Positions 54,892 through 64,000 of a DNA stretch of 64,000 nt are shown in pieces (the first letter of the stretch is position 1; each line of letters opens with the position of its first letter). Made by a program: the position numbers and the translations under genes. The DNA comes from Flaveria trinervia. Taxonomy: Eukaryota > Streptophyta > Magnoliopsida > Asterales > Asteraceae. The notes beneath the pieces are model-generated. The model did no database searches. It had not been told where the DNA came from and worked only from the letters and a program-made list of their open reading frames with translations. The stretch spans positions 40,138,595 to 40,202,594 of the forward strand of contig CM046451.1 in assembly GCA_025506515.1 (NCBI GenBank). The letters are read 5' to 3'.

Positions 54892-57800
54892 GGTTCTCCA
54901 ACATGCCAAAGTAGCATCTGGTATGTAGACAGTGGGGGATCTATGCACATGACTGGGAACAGCTCTCTTCTTCATGACTACTCTCAAGGAATGAAGGGAT
55001 TTGTTTCTTTTGGCAATGATGCTAGGGGTTACATCATTGGTAAAGGCTTTGTCTCCAATAGAGAAATCAAATTTGATGATGTTAATCATGTGGAAAATCT
55101 CAAGTACAATCTCTTGAGTGTCAGTCAAATGTGTGATAAAGGCCATGTTGCTCTTTTCACCAGTCAGAACTGTAGGATTCTGTCATCCAAAGTTTTGCAT
55201 TTGATTGACAAGGTGTTGGATGAACACACTCTCCTGAGAGCCAACAGGACAGGAAGAGTGTATGCCTTAGATCTTTCCAAGAAAATAGATCTCAAAGGCA
55301 ATCCTTGCCTATTTTCCAAAGCGTCTTCTGAAGAATCTAAACTGTGGCACAGAAGGCTGGGTCATGTTAATTTCAAAAACATGAATCAGCTTATCCACAA
55401 TAGTTTAGTCAGAGGCTTACCAATAAAGGAGTTCCACTGTGATGAAACCTGCACTGCTTGTTTAAAAGGAAAACAGCACAAAGTCTCATTCCCTCCTATT
55501 GAAGAGCCTAAGTTCACTACCTGCTTGCAATTACTACATATGGATCTATTTGGTCCTGTGAGAGTGATGAGCATGGCAAAGAAGAAATACTGTCTGGTAA
55601 TTGTGGATGATTACTCCAGATTTGTATGGACTTTCTTTCTACATTCAAAGGATGAGGTTGCTCAGAAAGTTATTAACTTTGTGTTGTATATTGAGAAGCA
55701 GTATTCCCTTCCAGTCAAGTGTATCAGGAGTGATAATGGAACTGAATTCATGAATCACACACTTGATGAATTCTATCTCTCAAAGGGAATCAAAAGGCAG
55801 TTTAGCATCCCAAGGACTCTAGAACAAAATGGAGTAGTGGAGAGAAAGAACAGGACCCTCATTGAAGCTGCAAGGTCCATGTTGGCTCACTCTGGTTTGC
55901 CACTGACCTTTTGGGCTGAAGCTGTCAACACAGCTTGCTATGTGCAGCATAGAGTTGTAGTAAATCAGAGGTTGATGAAGACTCCATATGAAGTTCTCCA
56001 TCATTTGGCTCCTTTGATTTCATTTTTCAAAGCATTTGGATGTCCCTGTTTTATTCTCAACACAAAGGATCAACTCCATAAATTTGATCCTAAGGTGGAT
56101 GCTGGGTATTTTGTTGGTTATTCATCTACTTGCAAGGCATACAGAGTCTTCAACTGCAGAACAAAGATAGTTGAAGAGACTCTGCATGTGAAGTTTAATG
56201 AATCTCCTTTGGACAAGATTCCACAAAACCCTGTGGAGTTGTTTGATTTGGACATACTGCAATATGTTCCTTATCAACCTCCAGCTGTTGCAGATCCTGT
56301 GGCTCAATCATCTTCTGCAGCATGTCTTCCACCTAGTGGTATTGATGATGATGATGATAATATCAATACTCACCTATTCAAGTTTAGTGACCAACTGCCT
56401 GTGTCTGCTAAACTTGATGTTCCTGTAGCTTCAGCAGTTCCATCCACAACAAATGCTGATGAGATCTCTATTTCCTCTGCATCTTTTGAGTTACCATCAA
56501 ATTCTTGGTTTCAAGAGTCTACATCAACATCTGCTGCTGCTGAAGGTTCTACAAACACTTGCACAGATCTCATTGTTTATCAAGAACTGAAGAATCACCC
56601 CATGACTCAGATTATTGGTGATATCAATGCTGGTGTTTCAACCACAAGTCAATTGTCTAACTTCTGCTTCTATGCTCTCTTCATCAGTCAGCTAGAGCCA
56701 AAGAACTACCATGTTGCTTTGAGAGACAATGGATGGGTTGAAGCTATGCAGCTTGAGCTACTTCAGTTCAAGAAACAGCAAGTGTGGGAACTTGTTCCTC
56801 TTCCCCCAGGTAAGTGTGCAATAGGCACTAAATGAGTGTTTAGGAATAAAACCGATGAAAATGGGCTTATTGTTAAGAACAAGGCTAGACTGGTTGTACA
56901 GGGGTTTTCACAAGAAGAAGGTATTGACTATGATGAAACCTTTGCCCCTGTAGCCAGACTAGAGGCAATCAGATTGTTCTTAGCCTATGCTGCATTCCAC
57001 AATCTTAAAGTTTTTCAAATGGATGTTAAAAGTGCATTTTTATATGGTAAAATAAAGGAAGAAGTTTATGTGTGTCAACCACCAGGCTTTGAGGATAATA
57101 AACATCCTGATTGGGTGTACAAACTTGATAAGGCTCTTTATGGGTTGAAACAAGCGCCTAGAGCCTGGTATGAGACACTCTCTACTTTTCTTCTTAAGAA
57201 TAATTTCACTAGAGGCTCCATTGATAAAACTTTGTTTATTAAGAAGGTGGATCAGCATAAGCTACTTGTTCAGATTTATGTTGATGATATTATTTTTGCA
57301 TCCTCTGATCCCCAGTTGTGTGATGATTTTACAACATTAATGAAAAAGAGGTTTGAAATGAGTGCAATGGGAGAATTACAGTTCTTTCTAGCCTTGCAAA
57401 TCAAACAAAAGGCTGATGGAACCTTTATTCATCAGTCAAAATATACAAAAGATCTTTTGAATAAGTTTGATTTATGAAACTGTAAGCCCTGTTCTACTCC
57501 CATGTGCAACACCACACAACTAGATGCTGATCAGAAAGGTAAAGCTGTTGATGAAACGGTTTACAGATGTATGATTGGGTCCTTGATGTATCTAACAGCT
57601 TCTAGACTAGATATTATGTTTGCTACATGTGTTTGTGCTAGATTTCAGGCTGCTCCTAAAGAGTCTCATTTGATTGCAGTCAAGAGAATCTTTAGATATT
57701 TGCAAGGTACACAATCTCTGGGTTTATGGTATTCCACTGGACACTCTTGCAAATTAGTTGCTTTTTCAGATAGTGACTATGTAGGGTGCAAGTTAACTAG

Positions 57801-58221
57801 AAAGTCAACTTCTGGTGGTTGTCAATTCCTAGGCAACTGTTTGATTTCTTGGCAGAGTAAGAAACAAACATCTGTTGCTACATCAACTGTTGAGCCCGAG
57901 TACATTGCTGCTGCAAGTTGCACCTCTCAGGTACTCTGGCTTCAGAACCAACTTCTGGATTATGGCATTACAGAGACTAAGACTCCATTGTTAATGGATA
58001 GTGCTTCAGCTCTGTGTATTGTCAAAAATCCAGTCCAGCACTCTAGGACCAAACATATAGAGATGAGACATCATTTTATTCGGGATTGTTTTGAAAAAGG
58101 TCTGACTGATCCTAAGTTTGTGCCTAGTCCTGATGAGCTTGCAGATATTTTTACTAAGCCTTTGGATAGTTCTACTTTCCAAAACCTTGTGTTAAGGCTT
58201 GGTATGCTGCAGCTAGAATAA
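54889..58221 (+). pseudogene. pol: pol, B2 (nearly intact, two in-frame stops)
   Basis: One frame of about 1,110 codons with only two lesions, TGA 56833-56835 (in the TKW box at the RT start) and TGA 57475-57477. Protease: YVDSGGSMHMTG near 54918. Integrase: zinc finger ending CTACLKGKQH near 55450, then HMDLFGP, RSDNGTEF and GVVERKN, keeping D, D and E. RT: QMDVKSAFLYG near 57015 and YVDDIIFA near 57278. RNase H: SDSDYVG near 57770, with VEPEY where AEAEY is usual, then TKHIEMRHHFIRD and the ending MLQLE-stop. Replicates the element RNA into DNA and integrates it; the stops would block this unless suppressed. Confidence 0.95.
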
Positions 58222-58674
58222 GTGACAACTACTGATGATTTCAGTAGTAATTACTGGTGATCATTGGTACCCATGTCACATATAAGTACTGATGAGTCCT
58301 TTTCCCTTCAGCAGTTTTTATAACTACTCATGGCTAAATGCCTCACAAGTACCGAAGTACTTTATCTGTTCCAAACTACTGATGTAGTTACAACTACTGA
58401 AATCAGTATAAACAGATAAGTACTGATGTCCTGTGAAACACCTGAAAATCTGATGCAAAGACTGATGAGTAAGTGTTGAGGACAGCATGAAAGAGCTGAA
58501 AGGCTATGAATTGACGACAACTACTGAAGAGAACTTTCTCTTCAGTTGTTTCAACAACTGCTGTTTCATTCTAAATAACTGAAGCAAAACCATGTCTTCA
58601 GTAATTTTATAACTACTGACGACTAATACCAAGTCTTCAGTTGTTTACAATAGCTGATGACAAAACTACTGTTA

Positions 58675-58696
58675 TCAGTAGTTTCACAACTACTGA
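58675..58696 (+). repeat. 9-bp perfect inverted repeat in B2 spacer
   Basis: Arms TCAGTAGTT and AACTACTGA with loop TCAC, identical to 7096-7117 in B1 although the surrounding spacers have diverged. Confidence 0.85.
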
Positions 58697-58890
58697 TGAC
58701 AAACACCAAGTCCTCAGTTGTTTCAATCATCTGAAGTCAAAACCACGGTCTTCAGTAGTTTTCTAACTTCTGATGCCTAACACCACGACTTCAGCTGTTT
58801 CAACGTCTGAAAGGATAATACCATGTCAACAGTCGTTTAAAACTACTGATGACTAACACCACATCCTTCAGTCGTTTTCTACCCGTACCC

Positions 58891-58898
58891 TATAAATA
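58891..58898 (+). promoter_or_regulatory. Internal TATA box upstream of 3'ORF, B2
   Basis: TATAAATA in ACCCTATAAATATCC, 69 nt before ATG 58968; B1 has the same octamer 67 nt before its ATG. Good match to the plant TATA consensus; function inferred. Confidence 0.6.
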
Positions 58899-58967
58899 TC
58901 CCTGACCTAATCCTTCAATGCTTCATCTTCAAACCTAACGTTCCTCTCCAAAACTTCTCTCTTCTCA

Positions 58968-61105
58968 ATGGCGTCCATGCAAATTAAACCGCGACACAAC
59001 TGTGTTGCCTACCTTACTAAATCGCCTGTCTGGGCTAAGTTCGATACTGCTATCGATCTTATGGTTCAGTCCCAATACAAAACGGCATTTCTTCTGAATC
59101 CCATACTACATGCCGAATCCCTCCAACAGTTTTGGATGAACGTTACTATTACCACTGGGGAGAACAACACACCATCTCTCCAGTCGGTTGTCAACAACAA
59201 AGAAGTGGTCATCACTCCTGCAATAATCCGCCAAATTCTTTCTCTGGATGATGCTATTTCTCCTGCTGGATATCCCAAGGGCACCACAGATCTATCCTTT
59301 GCCCAATATGGATATCAAGGCAATCTCAGTGCCTCCATTATCATGAAGAAACACTTCCATGACGCCGAACGCCTAATTTTTCACATGGTGAATGTATGTT
59401 TGGCTCCTAAGACTTCGTCTTGGGAACAAATGTCATCAAAGTGGCAGCAGGTAATGTATTCTATTCTTGAGCAACAACCGTTAAACTTTTCAGAAATAAT
59501 ATTTTCGGAGCTCAAGGATATGGCTCAAAAACTAACTGTTAACCGTTGGATACTATATCCACGGTTCATAATGGCCATCATTACAAACCAGCTTAATGCT
59601 GAGGGACTTGTTGGGTTGGGAGTCCCTCCTACGGCTGTTCTGCCGGAAGTATACTCCGGCACAACTCTGACCAGACACTCAAATTGGCTGCCAAGCTGCG
59701 CAAACCCACGCAGCTGGAACCCACAGCCACCACCTCCAAATCCAAAGTCCCCACCAAACCCACCAAAAAGAAACCCAAAACGGCTACTCAGGAATTGAGT
59801 CCCTTGAGGATGCCCCTGCAACACAAACGCAGGAGATATCCACTGGTCCAAACCCCCTAGTGGATATAAGGACTCTTCCAGCCATAGCCGCTCAGGTTTC
59901 CTCTCCACAGGAGCCTGCAGCAACCACACAAGGGGTACCTACACATCTGGGATCTTCCTCACTTGAGGGGATTGCCATTGAAGAGCACCAACCTCCCCAG
60001 GTGCACACTGCTTCTATCCCTTCACCCCATACAACCGCCCCTCACAGCCCAACTTTAATAGTTGCACAAGTGCTGACTCAACTGCACTCCTCACCCCCTC
60101 CCCAGAAACCACTTACTACTGGGAACACCTCTACAATTGAGGGGGAGGAACACAGTGCAATTGAGAACCCACAGCATATGGGTTTACCACTTCTATCTCC
60201 TGGTGTAGATAAGGAGGTTAGAATATCGAGTGAGGCTGCCACCTCTTCTGAATCAGCACATGATCAGCATGAGGCTGGTAACATTGCTAAGACCTCACTA
60301 GAGGCAACAGCTGATGATGGACATTGTCCTGAGGCTGGAAGTCCCCAGTACCAAGCAAAAGGGGCACATGCAACAACTGGTCTACACCCAGTGCATGTAA
60401 ATCCTGCTCCAAGCAGGAGGTCAGATGATTCAGCTTCGGCTGATGATGACCTGGGCTTTTTCTACGATGTTCTTGCCCAGAACACAATCCTTGAAGAGAA
60501 AGTCAGTAGGCTACAAAACCTACTTGACCAACTCTCACAAGGAGAAAGACCATCTGCCTCCACCAACCCACAGATGGCACCTTCAGTTGAAGGTTTCCCA
60601 AACACTGAGCCACTCCAAACTCAACCACCTGCCTCTGCTTCAGGCCCTATTTCTCAGGAACAGAACCCTCCTGAGCAAATAGGTGTTGTACTTCAAAATT
60701 CCCTCCCTCTCATCACACCCATAATCACTGATATTGTGACTAAAGCCATTGATGAGAGGCTTTCCTCAACTTTACAACCCTTGATTGATGCTGCTGTGCA
60801 AAAGACACTTTCTGCGGTACAAACCCCTTCCTCCATGCATCCAAAAAGGGGGAGAGTACTGTAGTGAATGAAAAGAAGAGGAAAAGAATAGAGGAAGAGA
60901 AGGAAGAGAAGCAAGCCCAAGAGGAGGAGAAAGAAAAGCAACCACTGCTCACTTACAAGCGAAAGAAAAGTGCTGATGATCATACTGCTGAAGACAAATC
61001 CTTGGAAGAGCTGGTAAAAGAAGCTGATACTATACACAGCCGATCCATGGATAAAATAATTGAACAACTCTTCAGGCAAGGGTTTGATACAGCCACATTG
61101 GATAT
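58968..61105 (+). pseudogene. 3'ORF, B2 (C-terminus missing)
   Basis: ATG 58968 opens MASMQIKPRHNCVAYLTKSP. The N-terminal domain is open for 245 codons: FLLNPILHAESLQQFW, VVITPAIIRQIL, then HMVNVCLAPKTSSWEQM and WILYPRFIMAIIT. A frameshift near 59670 leads into the Pro/Ser/Thr-rich stretch (open 59860-60864), a leucine-zipper-like segment (about 60480-60540), the basic cluster EKKRKRIEEEK (about 60870-60900) and Lys/Glu helices. The sequence leaves the B 3'ORF near 61105. No membrane segment is evident. Function unknown; a nuclear or nucleic-acid-associated role is my inference. Confidence 0.85.
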
Positions 61106-62067
61106 CAAAGGAACTCTCCAGGCCAATCATCATCACAGCCCAACTCAAGCTATCACTCCAACAACCTACAACAGTAGTATCATCATTCTCATCATCAACA
61201 AACCTACCAGAATCAACCACGTCCGACAAATCAAGCTCATGCAAGCAGTCAACCTTCTGCCGGTGCCCTGGTGATAAAACAAGATGCGGTATATGACTGG
61301 AGTGTGTATGTTGAGGAAGTCAAGCCTCAATTCCAAAATCATGCTCTTATGGCTCACATCAATGATGGACCATCTGTAATGCCTACTGAGGTAAAAACTA
61401 AACTTTATAGTGAAAAATGCATTAATGAATAATAAGAGTATAGGGAACACAACCATAAACTGACAGATAAAATCAAAGATGAAAATTTGAAGTCAGAAAT
61501 GATGAAGAGAGAATTAAAAAGCTTTGAAATCAAAATCAAATATCTCATTTCTGACATAGAAAAACTGCATGGTGAGAAATATACTCTTGCAGCTGAGAAT
61601 GAGCTACTTACTGAAAAGTTAGCTCAAGCTAAAGCTCAACAATCTATGACTGAAATGAAACTTGAAAAGTTTGAAATGTCTTTAGTCAAGCTGCAAGAGA
61701 TGCTGGATTCCCAAAACGATCCAAAGGACATGTCAGGGATTGGGTATAATTCATGTCCTCCACCATACAATGACAACTACACTGACATGCCTTACTCTAT
61801 CTCACTCTCTAAAGCAAGTGAACCTAAAACTATGGAACCTAAATCTGTAGTGAAACAAGTGACAAATCCTTAAAACAAACCTGATGTTTATATTGAAACC
61901 AATGAGGATAAAATCAAGTTAGGTTACCCAATCAGTATCAAAGAATGTTCAGACAAGACAGTGAGTGTCAAGAAACCAACAAGCCCTGTAAAAGCAATTG
62001 TACATTCTATAAAATTCATACCACGTGTTTTACAAGGCAAAAAGAAATATATTAAGACAGTGAAACC
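61106..62067 (+). pseudogene. gag: gag fragment of a fourth family (D)
   Basis: Not close to A, B or C at base level, but the protein follows the same gag plan: a Gln/Pro/Ser-rich stretch, DWSVYVEEVKPQF (about 61295), KTKLYSEKCINE (about 61395-61430), a coiled coil (about 61450-61720), then MSGIGYNSCPPPYND, comparable to FGIGYNHTAPPTDF of B2. It lacks the capsid, both knuckles and pol. In-frame stops near 61431 and 61873. Cut at 62068 by A4. Confidence 0.75.
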
Positions 62068-62867
62068 TGTAGAGATTAATGAAGAGGCTGATGCAACCTA
62101 AACATCTTTAGTCTTTCCTGCGTGCTGCATAAGTGCATTTAAGTGGAATGCTTCGGAAGTTTCATATGTGCAACAGAAATACTCTAAGTGTGAAATATTC
62201 CGAAGCCAAGACCAACATCTTCCGAAGCCAAAGATGAAGTCTTTCGAAGCCTCAGAGACAAAGTCTTCCGAAGCTTCAAGTTCATGAAGACAGATTTCTT
62301 CAGAAGACTTTTAGTAACATGCTTTATGTGATGTATTGTTCCGTAAAGCTGGACACCTTTGCGCTGCAACTCTGCAAGTCACCAACTAACATGGTTTGGT
62401 GAAAAGGTCCATGCTTTTGGTAACTATACATTGAGGTCTTGACTCTGTAACTTTCTACTTTATGTACTTTATCCTTTTTGTAACAGATAAGGATGTGAGC
62501 TATGGCATGTCATAGTCACTAGTCAAAAGGCAATCTGCTTTTTGACTCTACAATTGATTTTGTGTGTGTCTAGTCAATTGTATCCAGCTGGCTTTCAAAG
62601 TATAGCCGGCTGTAGGATGTTGTATAAGTATCTCATGTTCTTGTATCTTTCGAATATGCTTTTGTAACACTTGTAATAGAACATAAAGAAGGCAATATAC
62701 TGAATTCTTGAAAACCAAACACTTGTGCTCTTTGTGTTCTGTCTTATATATTACTTGTGTTCTTAGTGTCACCACTTAGTTAATCTAGTTTACTGTTTGA
62801 TCTAAGTTTAGTTTATCTCCTCTTTCTGTTATTGTGTTGTAACTCTACACCCTTCAACGATCCTGCA
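62068..62867 (+). repeat. 5' LTR of A4
   Basis: 800 bp, TGTAGAGATTAATGAAGAGG to GATCCTGCA, matching the A1 LTRs. TATAAGTA (62623-62630) is intact. CTTCCGAAG-type motifs at about 62150-62310. Confidence 0.94.
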
Positions 62868-62869
62868 TT

Positions 62870-62881
62870 TGGTATTAGAGC
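62870..62881 (+). other. Primer-binding site of A4
   Basis: TGGTATTAGAGC, two bases after the LTR, one base from the initiator Met tRNA complement. Confidence 0.88.
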
Positions 62882-62951
62882 TTTCCAGGCTCTTGATAAA
62901 AGATCTCACCATCTTTAGATCCCTCACACAGACAAATACTAAACTTTTCAA

Positions 62952-64000
62952 ATGGCAGCCATTTCCAAAACTGATATGGAAACTGGAACCATGAACAAGT
63001 CCCCACTGATCACTCTTGATGAGTTTGACACATGGTGTTTAAGAATGGAAGGTTTCATGAGGTCTCTTGATTCAAGAATGTGGGAGTCTATTGAGAATGG
63101 ACCGTTCATACGCAACACACCTTCTACTACTGGTGCTAGTATGATCCCCAAAGATGTGGCTAACTACTCTGATGAAGATAGGAAGAGAGTAGAGATAGAC
63201 AGAAAAGCCATGCCAACTCTTCAAATTATCCTTCCAAACTTTGTGTACAGAGTTTTCAAGAAGTGAAAAACAGCCAAGCCGCTATGGGATGCACTGAAAC
63301 TGATGTATGAGGGTTCTTCTGAAGCCAAGGAGAACAAGAAGGATCTCCTGAAGCAGCAGTTTGAAAACTTTAGCTTCAAAACAGGTAAAACCATGACTCA
63401 GCAGTGTTTCAGGTATGTTGTGATTGGGGATACCCTAGTGGATAGAGGAGTTTCTCTTGAAAACAGAGACATTGTAAGGAAGTTCATGTCCTCACTTCCT
63501 AGGCAGTGGACACACTACTGTGTTGTGATCAAGAGAACTGAAAATCTCGAAACTCTTACTTTGACAGAGTTATATGGGATTCTCAGTGGATACCAGATGG
63601 AGATGAACATGCAAGGGATAACAGATGGAGATGAACATGCAAGGGATAACAGATGGAGATGAACATGCAAGGTTCATCTGGAAACTCCAACAATCAACTG
63701 GGTTCAGCCCTACATGTGGTTGAAAGGGATAGCATAGAACCCAAACATCATCTCTTATTCTACCCTGACAGCTCACCCAAGGGTCCTTTCATCACCTTCC
63801 CAGAGGCACCAATGGAGAACTACACTCAAGGAAGCCCATTCCAAGAGACAAGCTCTTCTCAAGCTTTTGTGTCTTTTGATGAAAGCTGTGGCAACTCTCT
63901 TTTCATTCTTGAAGACCTGGACTGCATCCATCCAGATGATCTGTATCACATGGAAATAGTCCAGCAGATGGCTCTTCTCACTCACAGAGCCAGGAAGTTC
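62952..64000 (+). pseudogene. gag: gag, 5' part, A4
   Basis: ATG 62952 (MAAISKTDMETGTMNKSPL). The capsid-like region is clearer than in A1: EGSSEAKENKKDLL and IVRKFMSSLPRQW are present. Disabled by TGA 63264-63266 (A1 has TGC) and by a 28-bp unit present three times at 63592-63672, which shifts the frame. It continues past the window. Confidence 0.9.
63592..63672 (+). repeat. 28-bp tandem triplication in A4 gag
   Basis: AGATGAACATGCAAGG begins at 63601, 63629 and 63657; A1 has one copy. Two extra 28-bp units add 56 bp, changing the reading frame by +2. Confidence 0.92.

Larger units (their letters stand above)
58222..58967 (+). other. pol-3'ORF spacer with AACTACTGA/TCAGTAGTT repeats, B2
   Basis: Non-coding, homologous to 6694-7320. 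Direct and inverted copies of the ACTACTGA word alternate at roughly 30-bp steps from 58225 to 58875, followed by a TATA box and CT-rich leader. A 6-codon upstream ORF starts near 58918. Confidence 0.82.
51809..61105 (+). mobile_element. Ty1/copia element, family B, internal region (B2)
   Basis: Primer site, leader, gag, pol, spacer and most of the 3'ORF in order, but no LTR at either end. The left end is cut just before the primer site against C2. The right end stops inside the 3'ORF against the D gag fragment. Best-preserved copy of family B. Confidence 0.92.
62068..64000 (+). mobile_element. Ty1/copia element, family A (A4), runs off the window
   Basis: 5' LTR, primer site and the start of gag, closely similar to A1, inserted into the D gag fragment. 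The 3' part lies beyond 64000; the flank AAACC (62063-62067) would be its left duplication. Confidence 0.93.

Noticed and set aside
58968..61105. Calling the 3'ORF an envelope gene
   Set aside because: No signal peptide, membrane-spanning segment or cleavage motif seen in A, B or C; only the position fits.
60693..61244. 183-codon open frame on the minus strand
   Set aside because: It is the complement of the Lys/Glu-rich and Pro/Ser-rich 3'ORF of B2; its composition (Leu/Phe/Ser runs) is the expected shadow.

Overview
This window is eukaryotic, almost certainly a flowering plant and probably a eudicot. It is AT-rich and appears to consist entirely of Ty1/copia LTR retrotransposons stacked inside one another. 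I see no host gene, tRNA or rRNA. The long gag with a coiled coil, the large third ORF (3'ORF) downstream of pol, the CCTAGGGGGAG polypurine tract and the initiator-Met-tRNA primer site resemble the Sirevirus lineage. The 3'ORF N-terminus recalls proteins I remember from Asteraceae retrotransposons, but that is a memory-based hint only. Family names A to E are mine.

Layout: 1-3140, 5'-truncated A element (A3, +: pol, spacer, start of 3'ORF), fused to a 5'-truncated B element (B1, +, 3141-11541, ending in an LTR). 11542-21431 and 46461-48234, an antisense A element (A2) split by element C1 (+, 21432-46460, TSD CATCT). C1 is itself split in its integrase by a complete 12.3-kb A element (A1, +, 25554-37899, TSD ACATG). 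A2 sits a few bases inside the 3' end of the LTR of an unidentified element E, whose primer site and leader follow at 48235-48944. The leader carries a solo B LTR (48945-49492), then a 176-bp duplication. 49797-51808 is an antisense C fragment (C2). 51809-61105 is a B element lacking both LTRs (B2), with the best-preserved pol in the window. 61106-62067 is a gag fragment of a fourth family (D), into which a further A element (A4) is inserted; only its 5' LTR and the start of gag lie in the window.

Shared plan of A, B and C: LTR, primer site, gag with two distant CCHC zinc knuckles separated by a coiled coil, a conserved stop followed by a 3'-splice-site-like sequence, pol (protease, integrase, reverse transcriptase, RNase H), a 0.6-0.75-kb non-coding spacer, a 3'ORF of up to about 3.8 kb, polypurine tract, LTR. 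All coding regions carry stops and frameshifts, so no copy is autonomous as read.

The most interesting signal is that the spacer before the 3'ORF looks like a second promoter. In A and B a TATA box lies 65-115 nt upstream of the 3'ORF ATG, followed by a pyrimidine-rich leader. Each family also repeats its own short palindromic motif (CTTCNGAAG in A and C; TCAGTAGTT/AACTACTGA in B) in the LTR, in that spacer and near the end of gag. The 3'ORF product has basic clusters and a short coiled coil and no evident membrane segment. It looks more like a nuclear or regulatory protein than an envelope, and might act through those motifs; this last step is inference.
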